Source: Candidatus Gracilibacteria bacterium GN02-872 (lineage in GTDB: Bacteria; Patescibacteriota; Gracilibacteria; BD1-5; UBA6164). Taken from it: a DNA stretch of 64,000 nucleotides. Each line of letters starts with the position of its first letter. Position 1 is the first letter of the stretch. Positions 31,370 to 43,440 of this stretch are shown here, one piece after another. Position numbers and translations under genes: made by a program. The notes under the pieces are model-generated. The model was not told the origin of the DNA. It searched no databases and was given only the letters and a program-made list of their open reading frames with translations. The stretch is from positions 1 to 64,000 of the forward strand of contig MOLU01000005.1 of assembly GCA_003260325.1 (NCBI GenBank), given 5' to 3'.

Positions 31370-31566
31370 GGGAAGCTATTGATAATCCAAATGCAAGATT
31401 GTCACAGCTATTAATAAATATTGAATATCAATGAAATCCCATTTTTATAGCTATAACAGCTGATTGTTGAATTGTTATTTATAAATGGAATGAGAATCTA
31501 GAAGATGATCTAAATATTGTATTTCAAGTCTATAATGACATTATTTTAAGAATAAATGCTTTATAA
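31288..31566 (+). CDS. Small unknown protein overlapping its upstream gene
   Basis: A frame of up to 92 residues (ATG 31288, or 86 from ATG 31306), out of frame with and overlapping the previous gene. It reads VQLDEKIREAIDNPNARLSQ, then LLINIEYQGNPIFIAITADC and FQVYNDIILRINAL. The segment downstream of the upstream TAA is well formed and has TGA glycines, so it is coding in some way. Overlap of more than 60 bases is unusual, so it may be the C-terminal part of the upstream protein after a frameshift. It ends 3 bases before the hsdS start. Confidence 0.5.
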
Positions 31567-31569
31567 TTT

Positions 31570-32673
31570 ATGTACCCAACAAAGAAACTTTGAGAGGTTT
31601 GTGAGATTTTAGATAATAAAAGAATTCCTATTTCATCAAAGGAAAGAGAAAAAAGAATTGCAAACAAAGGAATACTTTATCCATACTATTGAGCAACACA
31701 ACAAAATTGATTTATTGATGATTATATTTTTGATGAAGAATTAGTGTTATTATGAGAAGATGGTGTAGATTTTTTAAATCCAAAAAAAACAAAAGCATAT
31801 TTAATTTCTGGAAAAACTTGGGTAAATAATCATGCACATGTTTTAAAATGATTGGATGGAATTTTAAATAATACTTTTTTATTACATTTTTTAAATATTT
31901 TTGATTATTTCTGAATTGTATCAGGAACAACAAGATTAAAATTGAATCAATCTGCAATGAAAAATATTCCCATACCTCTCCCACCACTCTCAACCCAAAA
32001 ACTCATTGTAGAAAAGTTGGATGCCATTTTTTCTGAAATAGAAAAATCAAAAAATCTTCTTGAGAAAAATCTCAAAAATGTGGATGAGATGAATAAATCT
32101 GTTTTAGAAAAAATTTTTGCAAATGAAGAGTGGGAAAGGAAAAAGCTTAGGGAAGTGTGTGAGATTAAAAAATGAAAAAAAGTAAATTATTCTGAACAAT
32201 GAAAATATAATTATATTGACATTGGAATTTTACGAACAAATATTATTGAGCAATACACAAACGATGAATGAATATTTTGCAACAAAAACGATATTCTCAT
32301 TGCGTGGGATGGTTCAAAAAGTGGAACAGTTGGATTTTGACTTGAATGAGTTATTGGTTCAACACTTGCGAAAATTACAATTGATACAAAAATGTTTTCA
32401 TCAGAATTTATTGGAAAATTTTTGCAAGGAAATTTTGATTATTTGAACAAAAACACTTCTGGTGCCGCTATTCCACATTTGCGAAAAGATATTCTGATTA
32501 ATCTAGAAATCCCTCTCCCACCACTTGAAACTCAAAAAAATATTGTGAGCTATCTGGACAATATTTTTGCTGAAAATCAAAAACTCAAAAATCTCTATCA
32601 TGCACAAATCAAAAATCTGGATGAAATGAAACAAAGTTTTCTGAAAAAAGCTTTTGCTGGTGAGCTTGTTTAG
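31570..32673 (+). CDS. hsdS: Type I restriction-modification specificity subunit
   Basis: A 367-residue DNA-recognition subunit with two target-recognition halves. Each half ends with the conserved dimer helix: IPIPLPPLSTQKLIVEKLD (near 135-155) and IPLPPLETQKNIVSYLD (near 315-332), each leading into a coiled coil. Recognition domain 1 spans roughly residues 1-130 and domain 2 roughly 195-310. A WDGSKSG motif is in domain 2. It starts 4 bases after the small overlapping frame. The hsdS gene comes before hsdM here, which is not the usual M-S order. Recognition bases cannot be predicted. Confidence 0.92.
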
Positions 32674-32689
32674 CTATTAAAATTATTTT

Positions 32690-34102
32690 ATGAAACAATC
32701 AATAAACCTTATCACTGACTATCTCCGCAAGGATGATGGAATCTCTGGTGCTATGCACTACACAGAGCAAATCTCTTGGTTATTGTTCTTGAAATTTTTG
32801 GACGATTATGAAGACAGGGAATCCTACAATGCTGTACTCAATGGCACAACATATGATTTTATTCTTGAGAAAAAATATCGTTGGAAAAATTGGACTCAGC
32901 TTCCAAGTGGTGATGATATCAAGGATTTTGTAAACAATGAACTTTTTCCATATCTTGCCACTTTTCGTGATTCTGAAAATGATTATCACTCTATGAAATA
33001 CAAGATTGGAGAAATATTCAAATTTATAAATAATCGTATTGAGTCAGGGCACACAATCAAAGATATTACTGATGAAATCAACAAACTGAGCTTTCAAAAA
33101 CAGGAAGATTTGTTTGAACTTTCATGAGTTTATGAAGACTTGCTTCAAGGAATGGGAAATGACGGTTGAAATTCGGGAGAATTTTATACTCCAAGAAGTG
33201 TGATTAAAATCATGGTTGAGGCTATTTCTCCAAGAATCTGAGAGAAAATTTGTGACCCAGCAGCAGGAAGTTGTGGATTTTTGATAGAGTCTTTCAATTT
33301 TATGAAACCAAAAATTTCTTCTGATAAAGAGCTAGAAATACTTAAAAATGAAACATTTTTTGCAAATGAAAAAACTCCACTTGCCTACACAATGGGGATG
33401 ATGAATATGATTTTGCATGGGATTTCAAATCCAAATCTCAACAAGAAAAACACTCTGACAACCAATATTCGTGATATAGAAGGAAAAGATAAATTTGATA
33501 TTATTTTGGCAAATCCTCCATTTGGTGGGAAGGAAAAAGAAGAAATTCAACAAAATTTTCCTATCAAAACAAATGCTACAGAAATGCTTTTTTTGCAGTA
33601 CATCATAAAAATTCTCAAAAATGGTGGAAAATCTGCGATTATTGTGCCAGAATGAGTACTTTTTAATAATTCAAATGCTTTTGTAGAAATCAAGAAAAAA
33701 TTGATTCAAGAGTGCAATTTGCATTCTATCGTGAGTTTGCCAGCCTGAGTGTTTTTGCCATATTCTTGAGTGAAAACAAATATTATATTTTTTGATAAAA
33801 CTGGGGCTACACAGGATATTTGGTATTATGAAGTGGATTTATGAAGAAAACTCACAAAAAATAAACCAATCAATTATGATGAGATCAAGCATATTCCAGA
33901 ACTTATGAAAAAAAGGGAAATCTCAGAAAATTCTTGGATAGTGAAAGCAAAAGACATCCAAAATTTTGACCTTTCCGCCAAAAATCCAAACAAAATAAAA
34001 GAAGAGATTTTTCGTGAACCTGATGAGATTCTTACTGGAATGGCAGAAAATGAAGCAGAAATCCAAAAAATTTTAGAAAATCTGAGAAATTATCTTGTGT
34101 AA
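32690..34102 (+). CDS. hsdM: Type I restriction-modification methyltransferase subunit
   Basis: A 470-residue N6-adenine DNA methyltransferase. The N-terminal HsdM helical domain is residues 1-150 (LRKDDGISGAMHYTEQISWLLFLKFLD). SAM motif I is DPAAGSCGF near 188 and the catalytic motif IV is NPPFGG near 275. The region GEFYTPRSVI precedes motif I. A C-terminal coiled coil (EAEIQKILENLRNYL) binds HsdS. Length is normal. Fewer TGA glycines than neighbours (several GGN) but some TGA remain, so it has adapted to the host code. It is followed by a bidirectional terminator. Confidence 0.95.
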
Positions 34103-34117
34103 TGCTTTTTAGAAAAC

Positions 34118-34150
34118 AAAAAAATACTAACTTACAGCTAGTATTTTTTC
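34118..34150. terminator. Bidirectional terminator after hsdM
   Basis: Stem AAAAAATACTA/TAGTATTTTTT. The minus-strand helical protein's stop (34127-34129) lies inside it. Confidence 0.7.
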
Positions 34151-35482
34151 TTCATTATTTATATTTTTGCCTGAAAATTGATTAATTAGGTTTTCAGGCA
34201 TTTTTCTTTTGTAAAATAAATACAGATTTTTTAATTCTTTTTCTAATTCTGCTTTACTATGAGATTTTCCTTTAATAATCATATTTTGATAATTGATTTT
34301 TTCTTGTTCTATAAAGGCTTCAATATCTGTTTTTTCTATGATTTCAAATAAATTATTTTCTATATTTTCAGAAATTATTAGATTTTTTGGTAAATATTTG
34401 AAAAAAATCAAAATATTTTTTGCTGTTAAAATATTTATAGAAGAATAATTGTTTTCTAGAGCATTAAAAAATATTTTTATAAATCTTTTGTTTGAATTTA
34501 ATCAAGACATATTTTTAGCTGAAAAAATCATTTTTACAAATTCTGCATCTTTAAAATCTAAAATATTTTCTTCTAATTTTTTTAAAATGATTTCAAAAAT
34601 CTCTTCTGGTATTCTGTATTTTTCCACTTTGCTTAATCATAATAAGATTTTTGCAGCACTTTCTCAAGTTATTTCAGGTTCTATATTTTCTATTATTTTA
34701 AATAATCAATTTAGAGTTTTGTTTGGAATATTGTATGAATCCAATCTTTCTAATAATCACATTACTCAAGAAAAAGTTTTTTGGTTCACTTTTAATTTTT
34801 TCTTTTGATCTAAATCAATTATTTCATTTAAAAATACTATTTTGTAGATATCTCTTGATTTTAGCAAATAATTAATTATATTTAAAACCCCTATTCACTC
34901 TAAATATTCTATTTGAAAAAAATTTTTTGCAATAAATCTTATAACAGTTTCATCTACAACCTCAGGAGAATTATTTAAAAAGTTTAAAATTAAATCCAAG
35001 CTTCAAGCTCCATAAATATTTTCAGATTTTTCTATAAATATTTTAGAAAGAGTTTTGTAAAAGTTTGTTGGAACGTATTTTTGAACTTTACCTAGATTTT
35101 CAAAAAGGCTTATGATTTCAAAATTTTCAAATTTGTCTTTGCTTTCAAGCAAATATTTTTCAAATTCACTAAAAAAAATCTCTAGATAATCTGAAAAATT
35201 ATCTAAATCATCTTTTTCACAAAATAAAAAAATATAAAAATTAAATTCATTTAAATCAAGTTTTCTTCAATCAAAACTTTCTTTGGAAAATTTTTGGAAA
35301 ATAATTTTTGTAGGAGATTTTGGAGATAGTTTTTTGTGTTTTTGAGAAAAACTTTTATTTTCTCTATCTTGTTTTATATCTTGTTTTTTTTCTCTACTAA
35401 TTATACTTTCAACAGTTTTTCTTGTTGATTCTCTACTAGAACTAAGACTTGTATCTTTAGGAATCCAGTCCCAATCTAACAT
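34127..35482 (-). CDS. Helical-repeat protein of unknown function
   Basis: A 451-residue soluble protein with a polar, Ser/Lys-rich N-terminal 80 residues and a long series of helices with hydrophobic pairs (LLKSRDIYKIV, LKKLEENILDFKDAEFVKMIF, NYSSINILTAKNILIFFKYL). The pattern suggests an armadillo/HEAT-like alpha solenoid, which would bind protein or RNA. No catalytic motif. An ATG at 35482 gives 451 residues. A GTG start 24 bases upstream is possible. It ends the island on the minus strand, converging on hsdM. Confidence 0.65.
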
Positions 35483-35559
35483 ATTTGGTTTTAAAGTTTT
35501 TTGCACGTTATTCTTTTAAAGATAATTTTAAAAATTATAAAATAATTTTTTAAAAAGTC

Positions 35560-35599
35560 AATAAAAAATAGCCTTTTAATATTTAAAAAACTATTTTTT
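35560..35599 (-). terminator. Terminator of the Fur-family gene
   Basis: Stem AAAAAATAG/CTATTTTTT on the minus strand; the TAG stop is within the stem. Confidence 0.6.
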
Positions 35600-35992
35600 G
35601 TTACATTTCTTACATTTTCCAGAGATATTTATAGACTTGTCTTCTATTTTAAAACCGAGTTTTTTAGCTTCTTTTTCAAGATTTTTATAAATATCTTCAC
35701 TTCCAAAACTTAAAACTTTTCAACAATACTCACATTCCATATGCTCGTGAGAATGTTTTTTGTCTACTATTTCGTAAGAATCACCATTTTTTGTTGATTT
35801 GATTTTTCTTATAATTCAAATTTCTAGAAATAAATTTATAGTTCTGAAAACACTTGCTCTTCAGATATTTTTAAAATTATTTATAATATCATTTGCATCA
35901 AAAATATGTTTTTTAGAAATAAAATCAAAAATTTCAATTCTTTCATTTGTGATTCTTTTTTTGTGATCTTTTAGGATTTTTTCTATATTCAT
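35591..35992 (-). CDS. Fur-family transcriptional regulator
   Basis: A 133-residue metal-responsive repressor of the Fur/Zur/PerR type. Residues 1-60 are a winged-helix DNA-binding domain (RITNERIEIFDFI, FDANDIINNFKNIGRASVFRTINLFLE). The metal site is HSHEHMECEYCGK near residues 82-94, followed by the C-terminal pair CKKC. Two CxxC pairs indicate the structural zinc site. Metal type cannot be decided. It lies alone before the phosphate transporter. Confidence 0.9.
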
Positions 35993-36058
35993 TTCCTTAA
36001 ATTATAGATAATATTTTTATTATAGTCAATAAAAATTATTGTCAAAAAAAAATACCAA

Positions 36059-38002
36059 TTAGTCATCTTGGTACTTTTCAATTATAAATTCAACTTTATC
36101 AATTTCTTTTTCTAAAGCTATTCTTTTAGCTTTATCTTTTTCATTTTTCAATTTTGATTTCAAATTTGATTTTTTCTTTTTAAATTTATCAACAAGCTTT
36201 TCGACTTTTTTGCTTGAAATTCAAAAAACATTTGAAATATTTATTTTTCATTCAGTTTCATTATATATTTCTCTGTTGTAAACTATTTCTGAAACCAAAA
36301 TCAACTTTTTACAAATATCATTTTTATAATTTGTATCTTTGATTAGGGAAGTAGCCATTTCATTTGTAATTAGTTTATTTCTGATAAGTTCATCTATTTT
36401 TCAATTATTTATAATATCATTATCTGAAATAAACTTTTGCATACTTCAAAGAATTTCTATTCTTTCATAATCACCTTCAGTTACATCAAGTCTCTCAATA
36501 TTTGCGATTACAAAAAGTAAATCTTCAATTATTTTTTCATACTGAAGTTTGATTGCAGTATTTGATGAATGTAAAAATCTTTCTAAATTTCTTTTTAAGT
36601 GTTTAATAATCTTAACTGCTTCAACGATATTTATATTTGCTCTTCTGATTGTTGAAAATTCTTCAAAATATTTTTCTGGATTTTTAGCTTGAACTCTAGT
36701 AGAAAAGTCCATTATTTCTCAAAATAATATTTTTATTTTTTCTCAATAAAGTTGATCACTGTCTCATTCATAAATCTTTATTTTACTTTTTACGCTTTTG
36801 TAGTCAACAATTCCATCTTTATCTGGATCTAAATCAGTTAATTCTAATCATAATATTTTTAAAAGAATATCAATTGAATTACTATACATATGTCTAGTTT
36901 CTTTTACCAAAGAGATTATTGCAGTATTTGGAAGTTCTTCAGCAGCTCAATTCAAATATAGGTTTCTCACAAATCATTTTTGAATAACCTCAGTTTCTGG
37001 AAGCAAATTTTCAATAAAATTTACAAATTTTCCATAAAATGGTAATAAAATACTAACTCAAACAATATTGTAAATAGTGTGGAAAATTGCAATTTTCATA
37101 GAAGGATCAGTTAGATTTAATCCTGATGCTATTAAATCTACCAAGGAAATTACTTGATAAATAAATACTGTAAAAATAGCTCAAGTTAATGTTTTTGAAA
37201 TAACATCTGCAACAGCAAGTCTTTTTCAGTTTGTATTTGAGTTTAGAGAACCCAGTATTCCTGTAAAAGTTGTTCAGATATTTGCTCAAATTACGAGTGC
37301 AATTGCATTTTCATAAGTAACTTGATTAAATCAAAGAGCAGCTAAAACAAGGATTATGGTTGCTAAACTTGATTGTAAGACTATTGTTGCAATAGTTCAG
37401 ATAAGAACAAAAACTAAAATTCATTTAAATCAATCAACTGTATAATCCATCAGATTTACGCTTTGCCTAAATGTCTCAAATCAGTCTTTTATATTATCTA
37501 CTCATAAAAATACAAATCAAATTCAAGCTAAAATATATCAAATTCATTTTAAATTTTTAGATTTTTGAATATAAAAAATAAATCAAAAAACAAGTATTGG
37601 ATAAGCATAAGTTGAAAGGCTGATTTTCATTCAAAATGCTGCCACAAGCCAAGCTCAAGTTGTTGTTCAGATATTTGACCCAAGAGAAATAGCTATTCAT
37701 TGTGCAAGTGGAATCAAATCTGCACTCAAAAATGAGATCGCGATTATTGTCACAAGAGAACTACTTTGCATAATTGTAGCTCAAAAAATACCTAAAGTTA
37801 TACTTTTCCAAGTTTTATCTGTGAAGTTTTTAAGTATTTTTTCAAATCATCCTCAAGTAAATTCTTTGAATCATTGTCAAAGAAAAATCATTCAAAATAA
37901 AAAAATAGCTATTCAAGCCGATATTTTACTAAAGTTTTCGCTTTGTCAAAATCACCATAAAAGTATTAAAACAATACTTATTCAAAAAAGTTTCTTTATC
38001 AT
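36059..38002 (-). CDS. Na/Pi cotransporter family protein (PNaS)
   Basis: A 647-residue sodium-coupled phosphate transporter of the PNaS type. The first ~350 residues are two inverted repeats of membrane helices, each with the signature QSSS/QSS-A (GATIMQSSSLVTI and IATIVLQSSLATII) and SNIGTT/ANIGTT. The C-terminal ~290 residues form a cytoplasmic PhoU-like helical domain with FSTIRRANINIVEAVKIIKHLKRNLERFL. TGA-encoded glycines are frequent. Phosphate uptake or export cannot be decided. It is followed (minus strand) by the Fur-family gene 66 bases on. Confidence 0.92.
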
Positions 38003-38078
38003 TTTAAGTTATAAAAATATAATAATTTCTCATTTAAAATTATATTATAAAATTTTTTTTTAGTCAAAAAATGGAATA

Positions 38079-38112
38079 AAAAAAGCAAAAATTAAATTAT
38101 TTCTGCTTTTTT
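38079..38112 (-). terminator. Terminator of the efflux operon
   Basis: Imperfect stem AAAAAGCAGAAAT/ATTTTTGCTTTTT on the minus strand just at the RND gene stop, followed by a T run. Confidence 0.6.
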
Positions 38113-41100
38113 TCTTTTGTAATTAACAAATAAAAACAAGGAAGATAAACCAAAACTATCAAAACATTTATTGTAAGTCATCAAATAAATGCGATTGCCA
38201 GACTTCACCAAAGTTCGTCTTTGAGAGCTAGAGTTATAAGTCAAGCAATAGTTGTAAATGTTGTTAAAAATATTGCTCAAAATCTCTCTGTCACGGTATT
38301 TGCTAAATCCTTTTTAAGATTGTATTTTTCTTTTGAGTTAAATAAATCTGTGAATAAAATCGAATTATTTACTCAAACTCAAATTACTCAAAATATTCAC
38401 AATTGAGCAGGGAAACTCATTGGTAATCAGAAAAATCCTAAAAAAATAACTATTCAAATTACGGAAAGAATTGTTGAAGTTAAAACTATCATAGAAACAC
38501 CAAAAGAATTGAACTGATAAACTAAAACCAAAAACATCAATAAAATTCAAACTCAAAGAGCCATAGCTAAATCTGAAGTTGATTGATTTTGATCTGAAAT
38601 ATTTGAATTATATTTAAATGTTAATCAATCTGGAAGTGGATTTTTATCAATTATTTTTTCTATTTCTCAAGTTATACTTCCTAAAGCTACATCTGACTTT
38701 TTGTCTGCTTCAAGACTTATTTGAAGTTTTGTGTTTATGTGTTGAATATTTTTTAATTCAGCTTCTAAATTTCTTTCTTTTGTGCTAGCTGAAATGAAGT
38801 TTTCTCATATTTTTAAATCTTCAACATTTCATTTATAATTTGTAAATAAACTCATAGTTATGTCATCTTTCCCAAATTCTGTAAATGTATGAAGAGGAAT
38901 CCCATTTGGAGAATAATCTGAATTTTTAATTGAAGCAAAAAGTGTAACAAACGATTCTAATGACATTCAGTTTTGCATCACTTTATTTGTATCAATAAAA
39001 TATTTTATTTTTCAGCTTGTAAATTCTAAATTTGAAGAAATGTTATAAACTCAATTTATTTTTTCAAACTCTGGTTTTATTTTTTCTATGTATTTTGAAA
39101 TTTCTTCTAAATTATCTCAAATTATATGAAAACCTATATCTTTTCCTCAAGCTATTCATAGTTTTCAGATTGTAAAAATATCTTTTATTAAAGGATATTT
39201 TTCTTTTATTGACTTATTTATGAAATCTTGAAGTTTTTCAGAAATTTCATAAGCTTTGTAATTTCTTTGTTCTCAAGGAATAAGTTTTATGTTTATGTAG
39301 GCTTGATTATCAGAAGTTACATTTGATGCTCATCATATAGCATTTGTTGAGTAAGTATTTCAAATATTTACATAATAATATTCTATATCATTTTTGAAAT
39401 TTTTTTCTAAAAATACTTTTAAATCAGTTAAAATTTTATTTGTTTCAATCTGAGTCTTTTCGCTAGACAATCAGCTTTGGTATTTTATATTTACCCAAAT
39501 GTTGTCTTGATCAGTTGGAGGTAAAAAGTCCGTTTTTATTATTCCTGCTGCTATTGAGCCTATACTTAAGGCAAATATTCACCAAAAAGCTACAACAACC
39601 AAAAATGCTCTTTTTTTACCTCTTAAGAAAAATCCTGTAAATTTTCAAAGTAGCTCTGAAGCTTTTTCAAGTTTTACTCATAAATAAGGTGTTTTTGTTT
39701 CTTTTGGTAAAAATTTTAAAAGTAAAATTGGAAGTAGAAAAAACGCAACAAATATAGAAGCGATAAGTGTGATTATAATCGTTGTACTCATTGGAGCTAC
39801 AAATTTTCCAATTGTTCAGCTAAGTAAAAACAAAATCGGTACAAACATCGCAATAGTTGTAAGAGTTCAGGCTACTATACTTCAAGAATACTTTTCAAGA
39901 GTGAATTTCAAAGCTGTCCAAAAATCTATATTTTTATCTTTTTTATACTCATTTGTAAGTCACTCTGTGACTACAATCAAGTTATCAACCATTATTCAAA
40001 GAGTCAAAACAAGAGCAAAAGAAACAATATTATTGAATGTATAGCCCATAAAAGATAGAGCTATAAAAGTCAGAAAATAAACTAAAGGAAAAGAAAATGT
40101 TACTCAAAGCGACATTTTGAAACCGATGAACAAAAACAAAATTACAAGAATTATAAGTCAGCTTTGCCGGAAATTTGAAACAAAAGTTCAAAAAATATCG
40201 TTTATCTCAACGAGTCTAGAATAAGTTTCATAAACTTTTAAATCTGGATTTTGTTTTTGAAACTTTTCTGTTTTTTTCAAAATATTTTTTATGATTCATT
40301 CTACGTCATTTCATGGAGTTATCTTTATTCAAAAAGAAACTGCGTTTAAAGAATCATTTCACTGAACTATAAAGGATTTTTCTATTTTTGAATCTTCTTC
40401 TAAAAATACTGAAGCAACATCTTTTACTTTTATACTTTGAGAATTGTAACTCAGCAAATCAGTTTGTTTGATTTGTTCAAGTAAATTTTCTAGATTACTT
40501 TCAAAAGTTTCTATTTCATAAGTGTAAAGATTTCCTCAAATATCTTTTTTTCAAATTGGTTGTTTTAAAAAAATATTTGAAAGAAGATTTTTAACATTTG
40601 TTATATCAATTCAAAATTCATTTATTTTTTTCTCATCCAAATAAATATTTATCTTTTTTTCTGGTTTTCAAGCTATAATTACGTCAGAAATTCATTCTAT
40701 TGATTTGATTTCGTTTTCCAAATCTTTAGCTTTTTTATAAATATCTTTTGATAAGTTATTTCAGGCAATAGAAAATGAATAAACAGCTATATCATCAGGA
40801 CTTACTTGCTTTATAACTGGTTTTTTAATATTTTGAGGTAAAGAAGCTTTATTTACAGCAGAGTCAAGTTCTAGTTTAGCATCATTTATATTTTTTGAAT
40901 CATTAAATGTTACGATTATAGTTGAAAAATTTGGATTTGAAACGGATTCTAATCTTTTTATTCAAGAAATACTTTTAAATTCATCTTCTAATTTATTTGT
41001 GATTTGATTTTCTATACTTTTAGGATCAGCTCCAGGATTTACAGTATTTACAACAAACATTGGAATATCCATTGCTGGGGAATTTTCTTTTGGAATCGTG

Positions 41101-41183
41101 AAAAACGAATAAATTCAAACGATAAATCACATAAAAATTATCATCCAAAAGAAAACAATTTTATTTTTTAAAAATTCTACCAT
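38097..41183 (-). CDS. RND-family efflux pump permease (AcrB/MMPL-like)
   Basis: A 1028-residue inner-membrane transporter with the RND layout: one membrane helix, a large outer domain, five to six helices, a second outer domain, then the last helices. N-terminal SIENQITNKLEDEFKSISGIKRLESVSNPNFSTIIVTF and LRETIDKKIN.. repeats are typical of AcrB-type porter domains. GIMVDNLIVVTEG and a second SVIGIVIFLGFFGLPM region carry the proton-relay segment (the usual Asp pair VDN). It follows its adaptor gene by 10 bases. In a cell without an outer membrane it would act as a simple inner-membrane exporter. Substrate unknown. Confidence 0.92.
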
Positions 41184-41193
41184 TTTTACAAAA

Positions 41194-42900
41194 TTATTTT
41201 TCTAAAATATCTCATTTTTTTAATCAAGAATTTATTTGAATTTCTCAATTATTCATATTTCAAATTTCTACTTTTTGATTTACAACTTGTCAATCAACTA
41301 GTTTTTTAACATAGTATCAATCAAGTTTTGGAGAAACAAAATTTATATCTATCCAAATTTCATTTTCGCTTGTTTGTCTCAAAACCTTTATATCTAAATA
41401 TTCTCAAGCTTTTAGATCCTTGAAGTCTATTTTTCACTCATAAATAAAATTTTGTGTTTTTTCTGTTTTTGTTGGGTACTCTGAAATAATTGTTCCTGTT
41501 CAGATTTGAGTTCATTTTTTATAGAAATTAAATTTATCTCAAATATTTAATCTTTCAGGAGAAAAAATTTCTAATTTTAAAGAATTATTATCAGGAATGA
41601 TTTCACAAAGTGGGGTTCAAATTTGAACTTGAGTCCCTTCAGCTTTTGCAACTTTTGTTTTGATTGTTCAGCTTGTTTCTGCGTAAAGATTTTCTGATTT
41701 CAGATTTATGTCTGTGGATTTTAAGCTTTGTTCAGCTGAAAGTATTTGTAAATCGATTTCTTTTAATTTTGTTTTTTTAGTTTCTTCTAAAGTATCAAGT
41801 TGTTCATCAATATTTTTTTCAGAAATATCTATCGTATTTTCTTTATTTTTTAGATTTGTTTGTTCTGAGCTTAAAGTTGATTTTTTTGATTCTAATTCTT
41901 TTAATTTCAAATCAAAGTTTGTTTTTGTTGATTCTTTTGCATTTAATAACTTTTCTAAATTATTTTTTATAGTTAAAAGTCAGTCAGAGTATCACATAAA
42001 TTCAGCAAAATTTGCATCAATCAATTGTTGAGGTAATTCGTTGTTTGAAGCTAAAGAATCCTTGATTACATCTCAAGCTTGTTTCATAATTAAACTGTAT
42101 TCATTTATTTTTTTAGCTAATTCTTCATCTTTTATACTTGATAAATTTTCATCAGTTTTTTCTACGAAATTTATAAATTCTTTTGATTTTTCTACAAGTT
42201 CGTATTTTAGCATATTATTTTTTGCTCAAATATAGTTTTTTAAATCATTATTTGAGTGATTATTTTTATCAGAAATAGTGTAAACCTCATCGAGTTTTTT
42301 GCTTGCTTTAGTCAAAGTATTGTAAGTATTTTTTCTCAAATTTGCTATTTGACTTTTTATATCATCCTCAGCTTCTTTATTGTTTTGCTTTAAAAGAGCT
42401 ATAGAATCATCAATAATTTTTTCTTGGTTTTTAATTCAGCTTTTTTCATCTCAAATATTTTCAGAAATATTTGTTCTTGAATTTGCTAGTTCTTCTTTTT
42501 TAAGCAAGATTTGTTTTTTTTGGCTTTCAAAATTTTCAATTGTAAAGCTTTTTATATCATTTAACTTTTGTATTTGTTCAATTAAAGCTTGGTTTTGTAC
42601 AGCACTGTTTTGATAAGCTGGTCAATCATAGTTTGGTGAAATAGTTGCAATCAAAGTTTTAGCTCATACTTTTTTTCATGGTTCACAATTTAAAGTTGTA
42701 ACTTTTCCGGAAATATTTGGAGCAATTACTTTTAGTGTTGAATTAACTATATTTCAATAAATATTTACAAAATTATTTTCTTTTACTCAAACTTGATAAG
42801 TTGTTTTTTCTGCTTTTACTTCAGGAATTTCCTCAATAACTTCTTTTCAACAAGAAGTTAGAATCATTAAAAGTAACATTAAACTTAGTATTTTTTTCAT
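41194..42900 (-). CDS. HlyD/RND-type membrane fusion lipoprotein
   Basis: A 568-residue adaptor of an RND efflux system. It begins with a lipoprotein signal (LTSC, lipid on C17). A barrel/lipoyl part surrounds a very long coiled coil (about residues 120-400), then the C-terminal membrane-proximal domain ending QKVEIGNMNNGEIQINSGLKKGDIL. The coiled coil is longer than in AcrA. It directly precedes the pump permease in an operon and is preceded by the AbrB-like regulator. A lipoprotein adaptor anchored in the membrane fits a cell with one membrane. Confidence 0.88.
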
Positions 42901-42909
42901 TTTTATTTT

Positions 42910-43311
42910 TTAATTTTTAAAACTTTCTTTTATGTATTCTAACAGAAAATCTATTTTGTCATTTTTTATAAAACCAAGTCAGTGTCAGCTTTCTCAAACA
43001 ACAATTATAGAATTTCATGTTTCTATTTCTAATAATTCTCTTATTTGTTTTGGAATTACAAATTGAAATTTTGTTCAAACTCTGATTTGCTCTTCATTTT
43101 CTATAAATTCTTCAAATTTCCAAATACTATCTTCAGAGCAAATCTTGTCATTACTCATTACAAATGCCATTTCTTTAAATGTTCATATATAAAATATATC
43201 TCAAACATCTATTTCAAAATCTTTTCTGCATTCAGCAGGGAGAATTATTTGTCACTTTATTCAAACTAAAGTAACTCAATAAATTTTTAGGTTTTGTGAA
43301 TTTTTATTCAT
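42910..43311 (-). CDS. Transcription regulator with two AbrB-like swapped-hairpin domains
   Basis: A 133-residue protein with two AbrB/SpoVT-type DNA-binding units: VTLVGIKGQIILPAECRKDFEI near residues 13-34 and IRVGTKFQFVIPKQIRELLEI near 76-96, each followed by a GD/GN-S-I strand. Family members bind DNA through dimerised beta hairpins. It is the first gene of the efflux operon and its promoter region carries a tandem repeat that is a good operator candidate, so autoregulation is likely. Confidence 0.8.
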
Positions 43312-43320
43312 TTTTATTTT

Positions 43321-43363
43321 GTATGAAAAAGTATACTTTTTAAAATGTATGAAAAAGTATACT
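43321..43363 (-). promoter_or_regulatory. Tandem 17-base repeat, likely operator of the AbrB-like regulator
   Basis: GTATGAAAAAGTATACT occurs at 43321-43337 and again at 43347-43363, 26 bases apart, 9 bases upstream of the regulator start. Each copy contains GTATAC. It is a perfect direct repeat in an otherwise A/T-biased leader, which suggests a cooperative binding site. Confidence 0.6.
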
Positions 43364-43390
43364 TGAAATTTTTTTTTGTCAAGAAAAAAT

Positions 43391-43424
43391 AAAAAAAGAT
43401 TTAGAAATCTCTTCTAAATCTTTA
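43391..43424 (-). terminator. Hairpin upstream of the efflux operon
   Basis: Stem AAAGATTTAGA/TCTAAATCTTT followed by Ts on the minus strand. It ends the TehB-like gene. Confidence 0.7.
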
Positions 43425-43440
43425 TATCTGAAAAATATTT

